Shown: in pieces, positions 1 to 6,494 of the stretch
Position numbering within the stretch: position 1 is the first letter of the stretch
Layout of the letters: every line of letters begins with the position of its first letter
Assembly: GCA_002342025.1 (NCBI GenBank)
Contig: DDPD01000061.1
Span: 1-7,381 of the forward strand
Length of the DNA: 7,381 bases
Direction: 5' to 3'
Origin: Moraxellaceae bacterium UBA2477
GTDB taxonomy: Bacteria > Pseudomonadota > Gammaproteobacteria > Pseudomonadales > Moraxellaceae
Made by a program: the position numbers and the translations under genes
Notes under the pieces: model-generated
Database searches by the model: none
Told to the model about the DNA's origin: nothing
Seen by the model: the letters and a program-made list of their open reading frames with translations, nothing else

Positions 1-1070
1 CGCACCTGTGTTTTCAGCCGATTGGTCTCTATCGCTCTCGCGCCGTTGGCCTGAATTTCGCCTGGACTGTCGTGCTTCAGCTCAAGATCCAGCACCACTT
101 GCCCCTCTGTGGTGACTCTAGGCGTAGCTTCAAGACTGAGCTCAGCGTTCACAAAACGCGTGGTGGTCGCGCCACTATGGGTGGTTTCTTGATAGGGAAT
201 TTGCTGGCCGGAGGCGATCAGGCCTTTTTGCTGCTCAGCTGTAAGTACGCTGGGTCTTGCCAAAATATCACCCTGCCCATTGCTTTCAAGGGCAGATAAC
301 TCCAAATCTAAAGCATGGCCACTCAACCCCAGCACACCATATCGCAGAGCTGAAACTTCACCCCCGGGCGCTGTTAGGGGCACCCGCCCCGCCCATTGCG
401 GCCCGCTGACTTGCCATCGCGCCCCCAGCGCCTGCGCCTGTGTCCGTGACACGGCAACCAACCTTGTTTCTACCAACACCTGACGCGATGGTTTATCTAA
501 AACGACGAGCCATTCTCGAAGTTGGGCAATGCGCGAGGCGGTATCGGTCACGATTAAGGTATTGGTACGCGCATCGACATCGACACGACTTCGAGGCCCA
601 AGCAAGCGCTCATTCGTAGCCGCACTCAGCCATTTCGCTATATCACTGGCTAGCGCATGCTGTAGCGATAGCAGCTGCGTTTGAACCTGCACCTGCATTT
701 CTCGAGCCTGCTGCCCGGCCAGGCGCTGCTTCGCTGATTGGATAGCATCCTCGCCCGTCCCGACCCAAAGCAACCTCCTCTGCGAGGGCAGCACATGCTC
801 TTGCATCACTAGGCCGCGCGCTTGAATCAAGGCCAATAAAGCCTCTCGCGGTTTTTGTGGCGGCAGTTGAAAACTAACACGCCCCTGAACACCCTCAGCG
901 AGCAACACATCGCAACGCGCGCTTTCGGCCAACTGAAGCAGCAAAACCCTGATGTCCACATCGGCAACTTGCGCGCTGAGGGTGCTCTCACGCCCCGCTG
1001 CAAGGCCAGCCACACTAATGAAGGCCCACGCCAAGCCGCACACGGCTGCGCGTACGATCCCTGTTCTCAT
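1..1070 (-). CDS. pilQ: Type IV pilus / competence secretin, compact PilQ-HofQ type (3' end outside window)
   Basis: This is an outer-membrane secretin subunit, expected to form the ring-shaped pore through which type IV pili (or imported DNA) pass. Reading the minus strand from ATG 1070 gives 356 codons without a stop up to the window edge. Residues 1-25 look like a signal peptide (Arg-containing n-region, hydrophobic core, small residues before G26). Residues about 33-80 resemble the STN/N0 domain and about 128-195 a secretin_N/NolW domain (VDVDARTNTLIVTD at 163-176). From about 255 the secretin core begins, with ARPSVLT (271-277), SGQQIPYQ (287-294) and TNRLKTQV (349-356). There are no AMIN domains ahead of STN, so the protein is closer in design to the roughly 410-residue E. 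coli HofQ than to the roughly 700-residue PilQ; perhaps 50-70 residues are missing here. In-frame ATGs at 1094 and 1127 also exist, but 1070 best fits the signal peptide and has a weak GAGA eight bases upstream. The family is clear; pilQ versus hofQ is not settled. Confidence 0.88.
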   Translation of the reverse strand, partial: MRTGIVRAAVCGLAWAFISVAGLAAGRESTLSAQVADVDIRVLLLQLAESARCDVLLAEGVQGRVSFQLPPQKPREALLALIQARGLVMQEHVLPSQRRLLWVGTGEDAIQSAKQRLAGQQAREMQVQVQTQLLSLQHALASDIAKWLSAATNERLLGPRSRVDVDARTNTLIVTDTASRIAQLREWLVVLDKPSRQVLVETRLVAVSRTQAQALGARWQVSGPQWAGRVPLTAPGGEVSALRYGVLGLSGHALDLELSALESNGQGDILARPSVLTAEQQKGLIASGQQIPYQETTHSGATTTRFVNAELSLEATPRVTTEGQVVLDLELKHDSPGEIQANGARAIETNRLKTQV

Positions 1071-1164
1071 GTTGAGCGTCTCTAGCCACGACATCCTGTC
1101 GTCTATGAGGTGTAGCAACGTAGTCATGTTTACGCAAACACGCAGGCACGCTTTTCTTCCTCGT

Positions 1165-1170
1165 CTTATA
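1165..1170 (-). promoter_or_regulatory. Possible -10 element for the secretin gene
   Basis: The minus strand reads TATAAG here, five of six matches to the sigma70 -10 consensus, and would start RNA near 1158, about 88 nt before the secretin ATG. No recognisable -35 lies 16-18 bases upstream (AAACCA at the 17-base spacing), so support is the hexamer alone. Confidence 0.3.
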
Positions 1171-1172
1171 CT
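1167..1172 (+). promoter_or_regulatory. Possible -10 element for mrcA
   Basis: TATACT matches five of six -10 consensus bases. It predicts a transcript starting near 1179, about 37 nt before the ATG at 1216, which suits a start at 1216 or 1246 and argues against the longer open frame from 952. The -35 region is weak: CAGGCA at 1143-1148 with an 18-base spacer matches three of six positions. Confidence 0.4.
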
Positions 1173-1215
1173 CTGCTCACTAGTCCTTGGTTTGGACGCT
1201 TCACGAGTGCCTTGC

Positions 1216-3669
1216 ATGACTGCTGCAACTTCTTCTTTTCACCTAATGCGCTGGCTCGGGCTGGCTTTGACCGGTATTACGCTAGGTGCCAGCGGCTCCT
1301 ACCTCGCGCTCACGCCTCAGCTACCAGACATTTCAACACTCAAGTCCGTCGAATACGAAACGCCACTGCAGGTCTTCACGCGAGATGGCAAGCTCATTAG
1401 CGAATTCGGCGTTAAGCACACCATCCCATTGAAATATAAAGAGATTCCCAAGCCATTTGTGCAGGCTTTTTTAGCCGCCGAAGACGACCAGTTTTTTCAG
1501 CACGACGGCATTGACTACGCCGGCCTAGGCCGCGCCTTCAGTGAAATCCTCACCACCGGCAATATTCGCTCGGGCGGCTCCACCATAACCATGCAGGTAG
1601 CGAAAAACTATTTCCTGAGTTCGGAACGCACCTTTAGCCGCAAATTTACCGAGTTGATGTTGGCTAAGCGCATTGAAGACTCGCTCAGTAAAGAGGAAAT
1701 TCTTGAGTTATACCTGAACAAAATTTACCTCGGACAGCGCGCCTACGGCATCGGAGCCGCCGCAAAAATCTACTACGGCAAATCCGTGCAGCAGCTCACG
1801 CTGGCCGAAATGGCGATGATCGCCGGCCTGCCAAAAGCCCCCTCCAAGTACAACCCTGTGAGTAACGCAGAGCGTGCACTCATTCGTCGTAACTGGATTA
1901 TTGGCCGCATGCTCAAACTCGGCTACATCAGCCAAAAAGCCCACGATGCGGCGATTGCTGCGCCGGTGGCGCTTAACTTTAAAGCCAGCATGCAGGATGT
2001 ACAGGCGCCTTGGTTGGCAGAGATGGTGCGTGAATCCCTGCTCGAACGTTTCGGCAACACGGTGTATGACACCGGTTATAAGGTCTACACCACTGTTGAA
2101 TCGCGCAATCAAAATGCTGCCAGCGCTGCCGTCATTAATGGCCTACTTGCCTATGACCAACGCCACGGCTGGCGTGGCCCCGAAGGCAATGGCGACTTAG
2201 CGGCGTTGAAAAAACTGAGTCGTGTGGGTGGGCTTGAACCCGTGCGGGTGGCCACGGTGAACGCCCGCAGTATCGTCGTGGAAATGCGCTCCGGAGAGCG
2301 TGTCACCATTCCCTGGGAAGGCCTGCGCTGGGCTCGCCCCTACATCAACGTAAACAGCATTGGCGCTGCGCCAACTTCTGCCAGCAGCATCGTGAAGGTC
2401 AACGATTTCGTGCGTCTTCAACCGGTCGGAAAATCTTGGCGACTGGCGCAAATCCCTGCCGTGCAGGGCCAGCTCATTGCCATGAATCCGGACTCTGGCG
2501 CGGTCGAGGCGATTGTGGGTGGCTTTGACTTCAGCCAAAGCAAATTTAACCGTGCGGTGCAAAGCTGGCGTCAGGCGGGCTCCACCATCAAGCCACTCAT
2601 TTATGCCAAGGCGCTGGAAAGCGGCTATACCCCACTCAGCATGATTGATGACTCGCCACTGACTTTTGGCGACTGGTCACCCAGCAACTCCGACGGCGAG
2701 TTCATGGGCCCGATTACGCTGCGCCGCGCCCTCTATTTGTCACGCAATTTGGTGTCTATTCGACTGCTGCAGGCAGTGGGTGTGGGCGATGCCCGCGAGT
2801 ACCTGAGTCGTTTCAGCCTGGAAAAATCCCGCATGCCGCAGGACTTAACATTAGCGCTGGGCTCCGCTGAAGTGCTACCCATTCAGATGGCCACGGCCTA
2901 TGCCAGCATCGCCAATGGCGGCCTTCGTGTGAACCCTTATTTCATCGAAAAAGTTGTCGACAGAACTGGCAAGGTTGCCTTCCAAGCTGAGCCTAAGCGT
3001 GTTTGTCGCCCCTGTGAGCTCCCCTTACCTGCCCCGGTGGTCACGTCGGATGGTCGCGTTGAGCCCAACGAAGTCATCCCCGGCGTAACGCCCTCTACCA
3101 CGCCCAGCAGCAGTGGCAATATTTCGGGACAAGGCAACAATATCAATGTCATCGCCCCTACGCCGGAAGCCTATGTACCTAACCATCCGGTCGCTTTGCG
3201 CATCATGCGACCACGTGCTGCGCGTCAAATGTATTCCATTTTGCAGGATGTCATTCAGCGTGGTACGGGACGCGGCGCGCTGAGCTTGGGCCGCGCCGAT
3301 TTAGCAGGCAAAACAGGTACGACAAATGATGCCCGTGATGCTTGGTTCGCCGGCTTTAATGCACAAATGGTGGCGGTGTCGTGGGTGGGTTTTGATGAGC
3401 CGAAAAGTCTCGGCAAGGTCGAATACGGTGGCTATGCCGCACTGCCCATCTGGAATCAGTACATGGCCACTGCGCTGCGCGGCATCCCATTCAGCATGCC
3501 CCCCAACCCGGCTGGCTTGTCGTCTGTTCGCGTGAATCGAATGACCGGCCAACAAGCTGACGCTTCTGACCCAGAAGCGATTGACGAGCTGGTGCCGACG
3601 GAACAGCTGCCCAACCCTGCCAACACATCGCCCGTACCACTGCCAGCACCTGAAGTCATTATGCCCTGA
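1216..3669 (+). CDS. mrcA: Penicillin-binding protein 1A, bifunctional glycosyltransferase/transpeptidase
   Basis: This class A PBP (mrcA/ponA) polymerises lipid II into glycan strands and cross-links their peptides, anchored in the inner membrane and acting in the periplasm. From ATG 1216 it has 817 residues, normal for PBP1a. One membrane segment spans about 11-32. The GT51 domain (about 55-235) shows the catalytic EDDQFFQHDG at 89-98, GGSTITMQ at 120-127 and ELYLNKIYLG at 164-173. An OB-like domain (about 316-415, starting at GWRGPE) follows. The transpeptidase domain has all three motifs: S456-T-I-K459 with the nucleophile S456, S509-R-N511, and K699-T-G-T702. Between motifs two and three lies a CRPC pair (597-600) and a Pro/Ser/Asn-rich linker to about 645; E. 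coli PBP1a has a comparable CPEC-plus-linker region. The frame stays open back to 952, but that would overlap the divergent secretin CDS and add residues the family lacks. ATG 1246 (807 residues) is an alternative; neither start has a strong ribosome binding site, with CGAG eight bases before 1216. Confidence 0.96.
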   Translation: MTAATSSFHLMRWLGLALTGITLGASGSYLALTPQLPDISTLKSVEYETPLQVFTRDGKLISEFGVKHTIPLKYKEIPKPFVQAFLAAEDDQFFQHDGIDYAGLGRAFSEILTTGNIRSGGSTITMQVAKNYFLSSERTFSRKFTELMLAKRIEDSLSKEEILELYLNKIYLGQRAYGIGAAAKIYYGKSVQQLTLAEMAMIAGLPKAPSKYNPVSNAERALIRRNWIIGRMLKLGYISQKAHDAAIAAPVALNFKASMQDVQAPWLAEMVRESLLERFGNTVYDTGYKVYTTVESRNQNAASAAVINGLLAYDQRHGWRGPEGNGDLAALKKLSRVGGLEPVRVATVNARSIVVEMRSGERVTIPWEGLRWARPYINVNSIGAAPTSASSIVKVNDFVRLQPVGKSWRLAQIPAVQGQLIAMNPDSGAVEAIVGGFDFSQSKFNRAVQSWRQAGSTIKPLIYAKALESGYTPLSMIDDSPLTFGDWSPSNSDGEFMGPITLRRALYLSRNLVSIRLLQAVGVGDAREYLSRFSLEKSRMPQDLTLALGSAEVLPIQMATAYASIANGGLRVNPYFIEKVVDRTGKVAFQAEPKRVCRPCELPLPAPVVTSDGRVEPNEVIPGVTPSTTPSSSGNISGQGNNINVIAPTPEAYVPNHPVALRIMRPRAARQMYSILQDVIQRGTGRGALSLGRADLAGKTGTTNDARDAWFAGFNAQMVAVSWVGFDEPKSLGKVEYGGYAALPIWNQYMATALRGIPFSMPPNPAGLSSVRVNRMTGQQADASDPEAIDELVPTEQLPNPANTSPVPLPAPEVIMP

Positions 3670-3675
3670 GGTACT

Positions 3676-3707
3676 TCCGCAGGAGCCGCTACTGCAGCTC
3701 CTGCGGA
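3676..3707. terminator. Inverted repeat at the convergent mrcA/priA junction, possible bidirectional terminator
   Basis: A perfect 11-bp inverted repeat (TCCGCAGGAGC at 3676-3686 against GCTCCTGCGGA at 3697-3707) encloses a 10-base loop. It begins six bases after the mrcA stop codon, and its right arm and loop lie inside the last codons and stop of priA. Neither strand has a T-run after the stem, so it is not a canonical intrinsic terminator; it could instead slow polymerase or protect 3' ends of both convergent transcripts. Confidence 0.5.
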
Positions 3708-5884
3708 TCCACGTCAATTGACCAACGCACTTGCCTCGCGCTCGGCAACGCATCCAGCCAAGGCACTAATGTCGCCAGCAAGGCATGGAGGGTCTTTCGG
3801 TCGTCAGCTTTAAGTAACAGGTGCACCCGATTCAGGCCAGCTTTGCGCGCCATCGGCGCCGGAACGGGCCCCCACGCTTGCACACCGTACTTGCCCTGCA
3901 CAATTTCTACTGCCGCTTGCTGCAAGAAGGTCAGGGGCAAATCTGCTCGGGTCGCCTCCGCCCGCAACAAGGCCAAATACCCAGCCGGTGGCAGACCCAA
4001 GAGCTGGCGCTCATTCAACAGCGCCCGCGCAGCAGCAATGTAGCCCTGCGAAAGCAGCGTCACCAACAGTGGATGCTCGGGCTGATGGGTTTGCAGCCAC
4101 ATTTGCCCCGGTTTATCACCCCGCCCGGCGCGCCCGGCCACTTGCACTAACAACTGTGCCAAGCGCTCACCGCCGCGAAAGTCCGCACTGAATAAGGCGC
4201 CATCCACATCGGGAATCAGCACTAGGGTGACGCGGGGGAAATGATGCCCTTTGGCGAGCATTTGCGTGCCCACCAAAATGGCCGGACCGGGCTTATGAAT
4301 TTCATCGAGCAAGCCTTGCAAGGCCCCCTTACGGCGCGTGCTATCTCTATCCACACGGTGAACAGGAATGCCGGGATGGGCTGCTATTAAGGCCTGCTCT
4401 AATCGCTCCGTGCCCACACCCACGGGCCGTAAGTCGGTACTGTTGCAGCTCGGGCAGTGACGCGGCGGCGCTTGCTCAAAGCCACAGTGATGACAGTGCA
4501 AACGCACAGGGTCGCGGTGCAAAGTGGGGCGCGCATCGCAGCGGCTGCATTCGGCCTGCCAGCCACAATCATGGCAGAGCATGACCGGCGCAAAGCCCCG
4601 TCGGTTTATGAATACCAACACTTGTTCGCCGCGCGCTAGCGTTTCACTAATGGCCGTGCGCGCCGCGGCACACAATCCATCCTGAACCGGCTGGCCGCGT
4701 AAATCGAGGCAGCGCACGGCAGGTGCCTGCGCCCCGCCCGCACGCTGAGTGAGTGACAAACGCTGATATCGTCCAGCCTGAACGTTAGCAAGCGATTCCA
4801 AGGCCGGCGTTGCCGAGCCCAACACAATAGGAATGTTTTCCAATTGCGCCCGCCGCACCGCAACGTCGCGCCCGTGATAACGAAAGCCTTCTTGCTGTTT
4901 AAACGATAAATCATGTTCTTCATCGACAATGATGAGGCCCGGTCGAGCCATGGGCGTGAACACCGCCGAACGGGTGCCAATAATCAGGCTGACCTCACCC
5001 GAACGCGCAGCGCGCCAAGCATGCAAGCGCTCTTTATCTGTTAGTCCCGAGTGCAACACAGCAAGCGCACAGCGAAAGCGGGCCCGAAAACGAGCCACAG
5101 TTTGCGGGGTTAGGCCAATTTCAGGCACCAAGACCAAAACCTGCTGACCGGCCTGTAAAACCCTTTCAATGTGCTGTAAGTAGACCTCGGTTTTACCGCT
5201 ACCAGTAATGCCCTGCAGCAGAGTGACGTGAAAACCGATTTGCTCACTGAGCAAAGAGAGTGCTGCAGCTTGCTCGCTGTTAAGCGTTAACGGAGTCTCC
5301 GCCAGCAGATGTGCTGCTGGCACTACCGTTGCTGGCGTGGCCAAGACAACACGCTCTACTAGCTCTTTTTCTTGCAGTGCCAACAAGGCTTCACGACTCA
5401 CGCCCAGCGCCTGCAATGCGATATCACTAAGGCCCTGCGCATGCTCGTGTAGCACCTGCCAAGCCTGCTGCTGTCTTACGGCACGGCGCAGTCCTTCTGG
5501 CATTAAAGCGAGTCCACGCGGCGTTAAACGCCAGACCTGAGGATGTGGCGCCAGCAAGGGCTCGCCCTGACGAATCAGCACCGGCAACATTTGGCTCAGG
5601 GCATCGCCTAATGGGTGCTGATAATAATTCGCTGCCCAGCGCGCCAACGTCCATAGAGCCGGCGGCAGCGCGGGTTCATCATCAAGGATTTCCGTCACGG
5701 CTTTGAGTTTGGCGACAGGCACATCACTTTGCTTCACGGCATCCGTCACCAAACCAATCAGCGCTTGGCGCCCAAACGGCACGCGCACCCGCACGCCCGC
5801 TACCGGAGTAAGTGCTCCGGCCGGGAGGCGGTAATCAAAGACTTGTCGCAAGGGGGATGGCAGCGCCACCTGTATTAATTTCAT
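3689..5884 (-). CDS. priA: Primosomal protein N' (replication restart helicase PriA)
   Basis: PriA is a 3'-to-5' superfamily 2 DNA helicase that recognises stalled or repaired forks and starts reloading of the replicative helicase in the cytoplasm. The 731-residue product matches the family length (E. coli about 732). The N-terminal 3'-end-binding domain starts with ALPSPLRQVFDY (7-18). The helicase core has Walker A GITGSGKT (225-232), VDEEHD (320-325), LGSATPALES (355-364), VGTQMLAKG (538-546) and QVAGRAGRG (581-589). Eight cysteines at 437, 440, 446, 449, 464, 467, 477 and 480 form the paired zinc-binding sites expected in PriA, so nothing essential is missing. The start is well fixed: an in-frame TAA on the minus strand (5896-5894) lies three codons before the ATG. 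The ribosome binding site is poor (GCGAG touches the ATG), suggesting low translation. The gene is divergent from rpmE and convergent with mrcA. I did not find a convincing promoter upstream. Confidence 0.97.
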   Translation of the reverse strand: MKLIQVALPSPLRQVFDYRLPAGALTPVAGVRVRVPFGRQALIGLVTDAVKQSDVPVAKLKAVTEILDDEPALPPALWTLARWAANYYQHPLGDALSQMLPVLIRQGEPLLAPHPQVWRLTPRGLALMPEGLRRAVRQQQAWQVLHEHAQGLSDIALQALGVSREALLALQEKELVERVVLATPATVVPAAHLLAETPLTLNSEQAAALSLLSEQIGFHVTLLQGITGSGKTEVYLQHIERVLQAGQQVLVLVPEIGLTPQTVARFRARFRCALAVLHSGLTDKERLHAWRAARSGEVSLIIGTRSAVFTPMARPGLIIVDEEHDLSFKQQEGFRYHGRDVAVRRAQLENIPIVLGSATPALESLANVQAGRYQRLSLTQRAGGAQAPAVRCLDLRGQPVQDGLCAAARTAISETLARGEQVLVFINRRGFAPVMLCHDCGWQAECSRCDARPTLHRDPVRLHCHHCGFEQAPPRHCPSCNSTDLRPVGVGTERLEQALIAAHPGIPVHRVDRDSTRRKGALQGLLDEIHKPGPAILVGTQMLAKGHHFPRVTLVLIPDVDGALFSADFRGGERLAQLLVQVAGRAGRGDKPGQMWLQTHQPEHPLLVTLLSQGYIAAARALLNERQLLGLPPAGYLALLRAEATRADLPLTFLQQAAVEIVQGKYGVQAWGPVPAPMARKAGLNRVHLLLKADDRKTLHALLATLVPWLDALPSARQVRWSIDVDPQELQ

Positions 5885-5954
5885 CTCGCAAGATTACCAC
5901 CGCCACCGACGGCTGGCTGTGGCGATCCGCGTCGCCATTGAGTGAAAAGTGTAC

Positions 5955-5983
5955 TTGGCCAAAAAGCAGACATCTTGTAGAAT
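5955..5983 (+). promoter_or_regulatory. Sigma70-type promoter of rpmE
   Basis: TTGGCC (5955-5960) and TAGAAT (5978-5983) are separated by exactly 17 bases; the -35 matches three or four consensus positions and the -10 five of six. The expected transcript start is near 5990, leaving a leader of about 139 nt before rpmE. It lies in the priA-rpmE divergent region and points toward rpmE. Confidence 0.65.
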
Positions 5984-5989
5984 CCGCCA

Positions 5990-6128
5990 CCTTGTTGTGC
6001 CCCGCTGAAACGAAGCGACTGTTTCGGTAGGCCAAAAGAATGGATTGATTTCGTACCTCTGCGTTTGCGTTTCACGCCCGCGAGGACGGCGAAGTCACCC
6101 GCCCCGTTCTTAACTAGAGGAATTTACT
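5990..6128 (+). promoter_or_regulatory. Long rpmE leader, candidate L31 autoregulatory leader
   Basis: The leader is long for a 71-residue product. It can form a 7-bp hairpin (CTGAAAC 6005-6011 with GTTTCGG 6021-6027, one G-U pair), a small GCGT/ACGC hairpin (6067-6077) and a GC hairpin (GGCG 6088-6091 with CGCC 6100-6103). CCTCT at 6056-6060 is fully complementary to the AGAGG ribosome binding site at 6116-6120, so the site could be hidden by pairing across the last two hairpins. Autogenous control of rpmE is known in E. coli and L31 leader RNA families have been proposed in bacteria; that this leader works in that way is inference from its length and these pairings. Confidence 0.45.
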
Positions 6129-6344
6129 ATGCGCGCCGATATCCATCCGCGTTACGAAGAAGTGACTGCCACTTGCTCCTGCGGCAACACCTTCAAAACC
6201 CGCTCCACCCTGTGCAAGAACTTCTTGATTGATACTTGCTCCGCTTGCCACCCGTTCTACACCGGCACGCAAAAAGTCGTCGACACAGGCGGTCGTATCG
6301 ACAAGTTCAAGCAGCGCTTTGGCGCTCGCAGCTTCGCCAAGTAA
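6129..6344 (+). CDS. rpmE: 50S ribosomal protein L31 (bL31), zinc-binding type
   Basis: bL31 sits on the central protuberance of the large subunit and helps form an intersubunit bridge with the small subunit. The 71-residue product begins MRADIHPRYEEV and carries C16-S-C18, C37-S-A-C40 and HPFYTG (41-46), followed by TGGRIDKFKQRF; this is close to E. coli L31 (70 residues). Having the cysteine pairs places it in the zinc-binding (C+) class rather than the zinc-free paralogue made in zinc limitation. An AGAGG ribosome binding site ends eight bases before the ATG, well suited to high expression. It appears to be a single-gene transcript: its own promoter lies upstream, and a strong terminator starts 36 bases after the stop codon. 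It is divergent from priA, as in many gammaproteobacteria. Confidence 0.98.
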   Translation: MRADIHPRYEEVTATCSCGNTFKTRSTLCKNFLIDTCSACHPFYTGTQKVVDTGGRIDKFKQRFGARSFAK

Positions 6345-6358
6345 GCACTGGCAGAGGC

Positions 6359-6379
6359 CGATCACTTTTAGGGTGATCG
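6359..6379. other. Small hairpin between rpmE and its terminator
   Basis: A perfect 7-bp inverted repeat (CGATCAC 6359-6365, GTGATCG 6373-6379) with a 7-base loop ends two bases before the terminator stem starts. It has no T-run of its own. It may stabilise the 3' end of the mRNA or be a site for a DNA-binding protein; the sequence does not decide. Confidence 0.4.
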
Positions 6380-6380
6380 T

Positions 6381-6418
6381 AAAAGGCGAATACTCGGAAA
6401 CGGGTGTTCGCCTTTTTT
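6381..6418 (+). terminator. Intrinsic terminator of rpmE
   Basis: A 16-bp stem (6381-6396 with 6401-6416, two G-U pairs) is capped by a GAAA tetraloop and runs into six T residues (6413-6418). The outer arms are AAAAGGCGAA and TTCGCCTTTT. This is a textbook Rho-independent terminator for rpmE. The run of four A at the left arm means it could also weakly stop transcription coming from the right. Confidence 0.93.
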
Positions 6419-6421
6419 ATT

Positions 6422-6429
6422 GGTACAAT
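6422..6429 (+). promoter_or_regulatory. Extended -10 promoter of argS
   Basis: TGGTACAAT (the TG motif, one base, then TACAAT at 6424-6429) is a strong extended -10 element. The region 17 bases upstream (CGGGTG at 6401-6406) is not -35-like and lies inside the terminator stem, so the extended motif would have to carry recognition. The transcript would start near 6436, about 59 nt before the argS ATG. Placing the promoter four bases after the terminator T-run separates argS expression from rpmE. Confidence 0.6.
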
Positions 6430-6494
6430 CGCGCCCACTTAAGCGCCCACAGGGCAGCTTGCTGACTAGCGCGCGACCCGCTTTGGAATAAATG

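Noticed and set aside
72..483. Short plus-strand open frames in the first 500 bases
   Set aside because: They lie antisense to the secretin coding frame, which is continuous over the same bases and has clear domain motifs; their translations show no recognisable family.
827..1085. Short open frames on both strands near the secretin start
   Set aside because: These are other frames of the secretin 5' region, with no ribosome binding site or protein signature.
1708..2562. Minus-strand open frames of 134 and 121 residues
   Set aside because: Antisense shadows of mrcA, whose frame carries all catalytic motifs over this interval.
3301..3753. Minus-strand open frame of 150 residues crossing the mrcA/priA junction
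   Set aside because: It is antisense to the KTGT region of mrcA and overlaps the priA end in another frame; composition is rich in Cys, Arg and Gly as expected of a shadow frame.
5301..5321. Perfect 8-bp inverted repeat (GCCAGCAG / CTGCTGGC) with a 5-base loop
   Set aside because: It lies deep inside priA and is explained by Ala and Leu codons of the PAAHLLAE stretch; no reason to assign regulation.
5885..5990. Search for a minus-strand priA promoter
   Set aside because: TACACT-like hexamers occur on the minus strand (for example near 5950), but none has an acceptable -35 at the right spacing, so none is listed.
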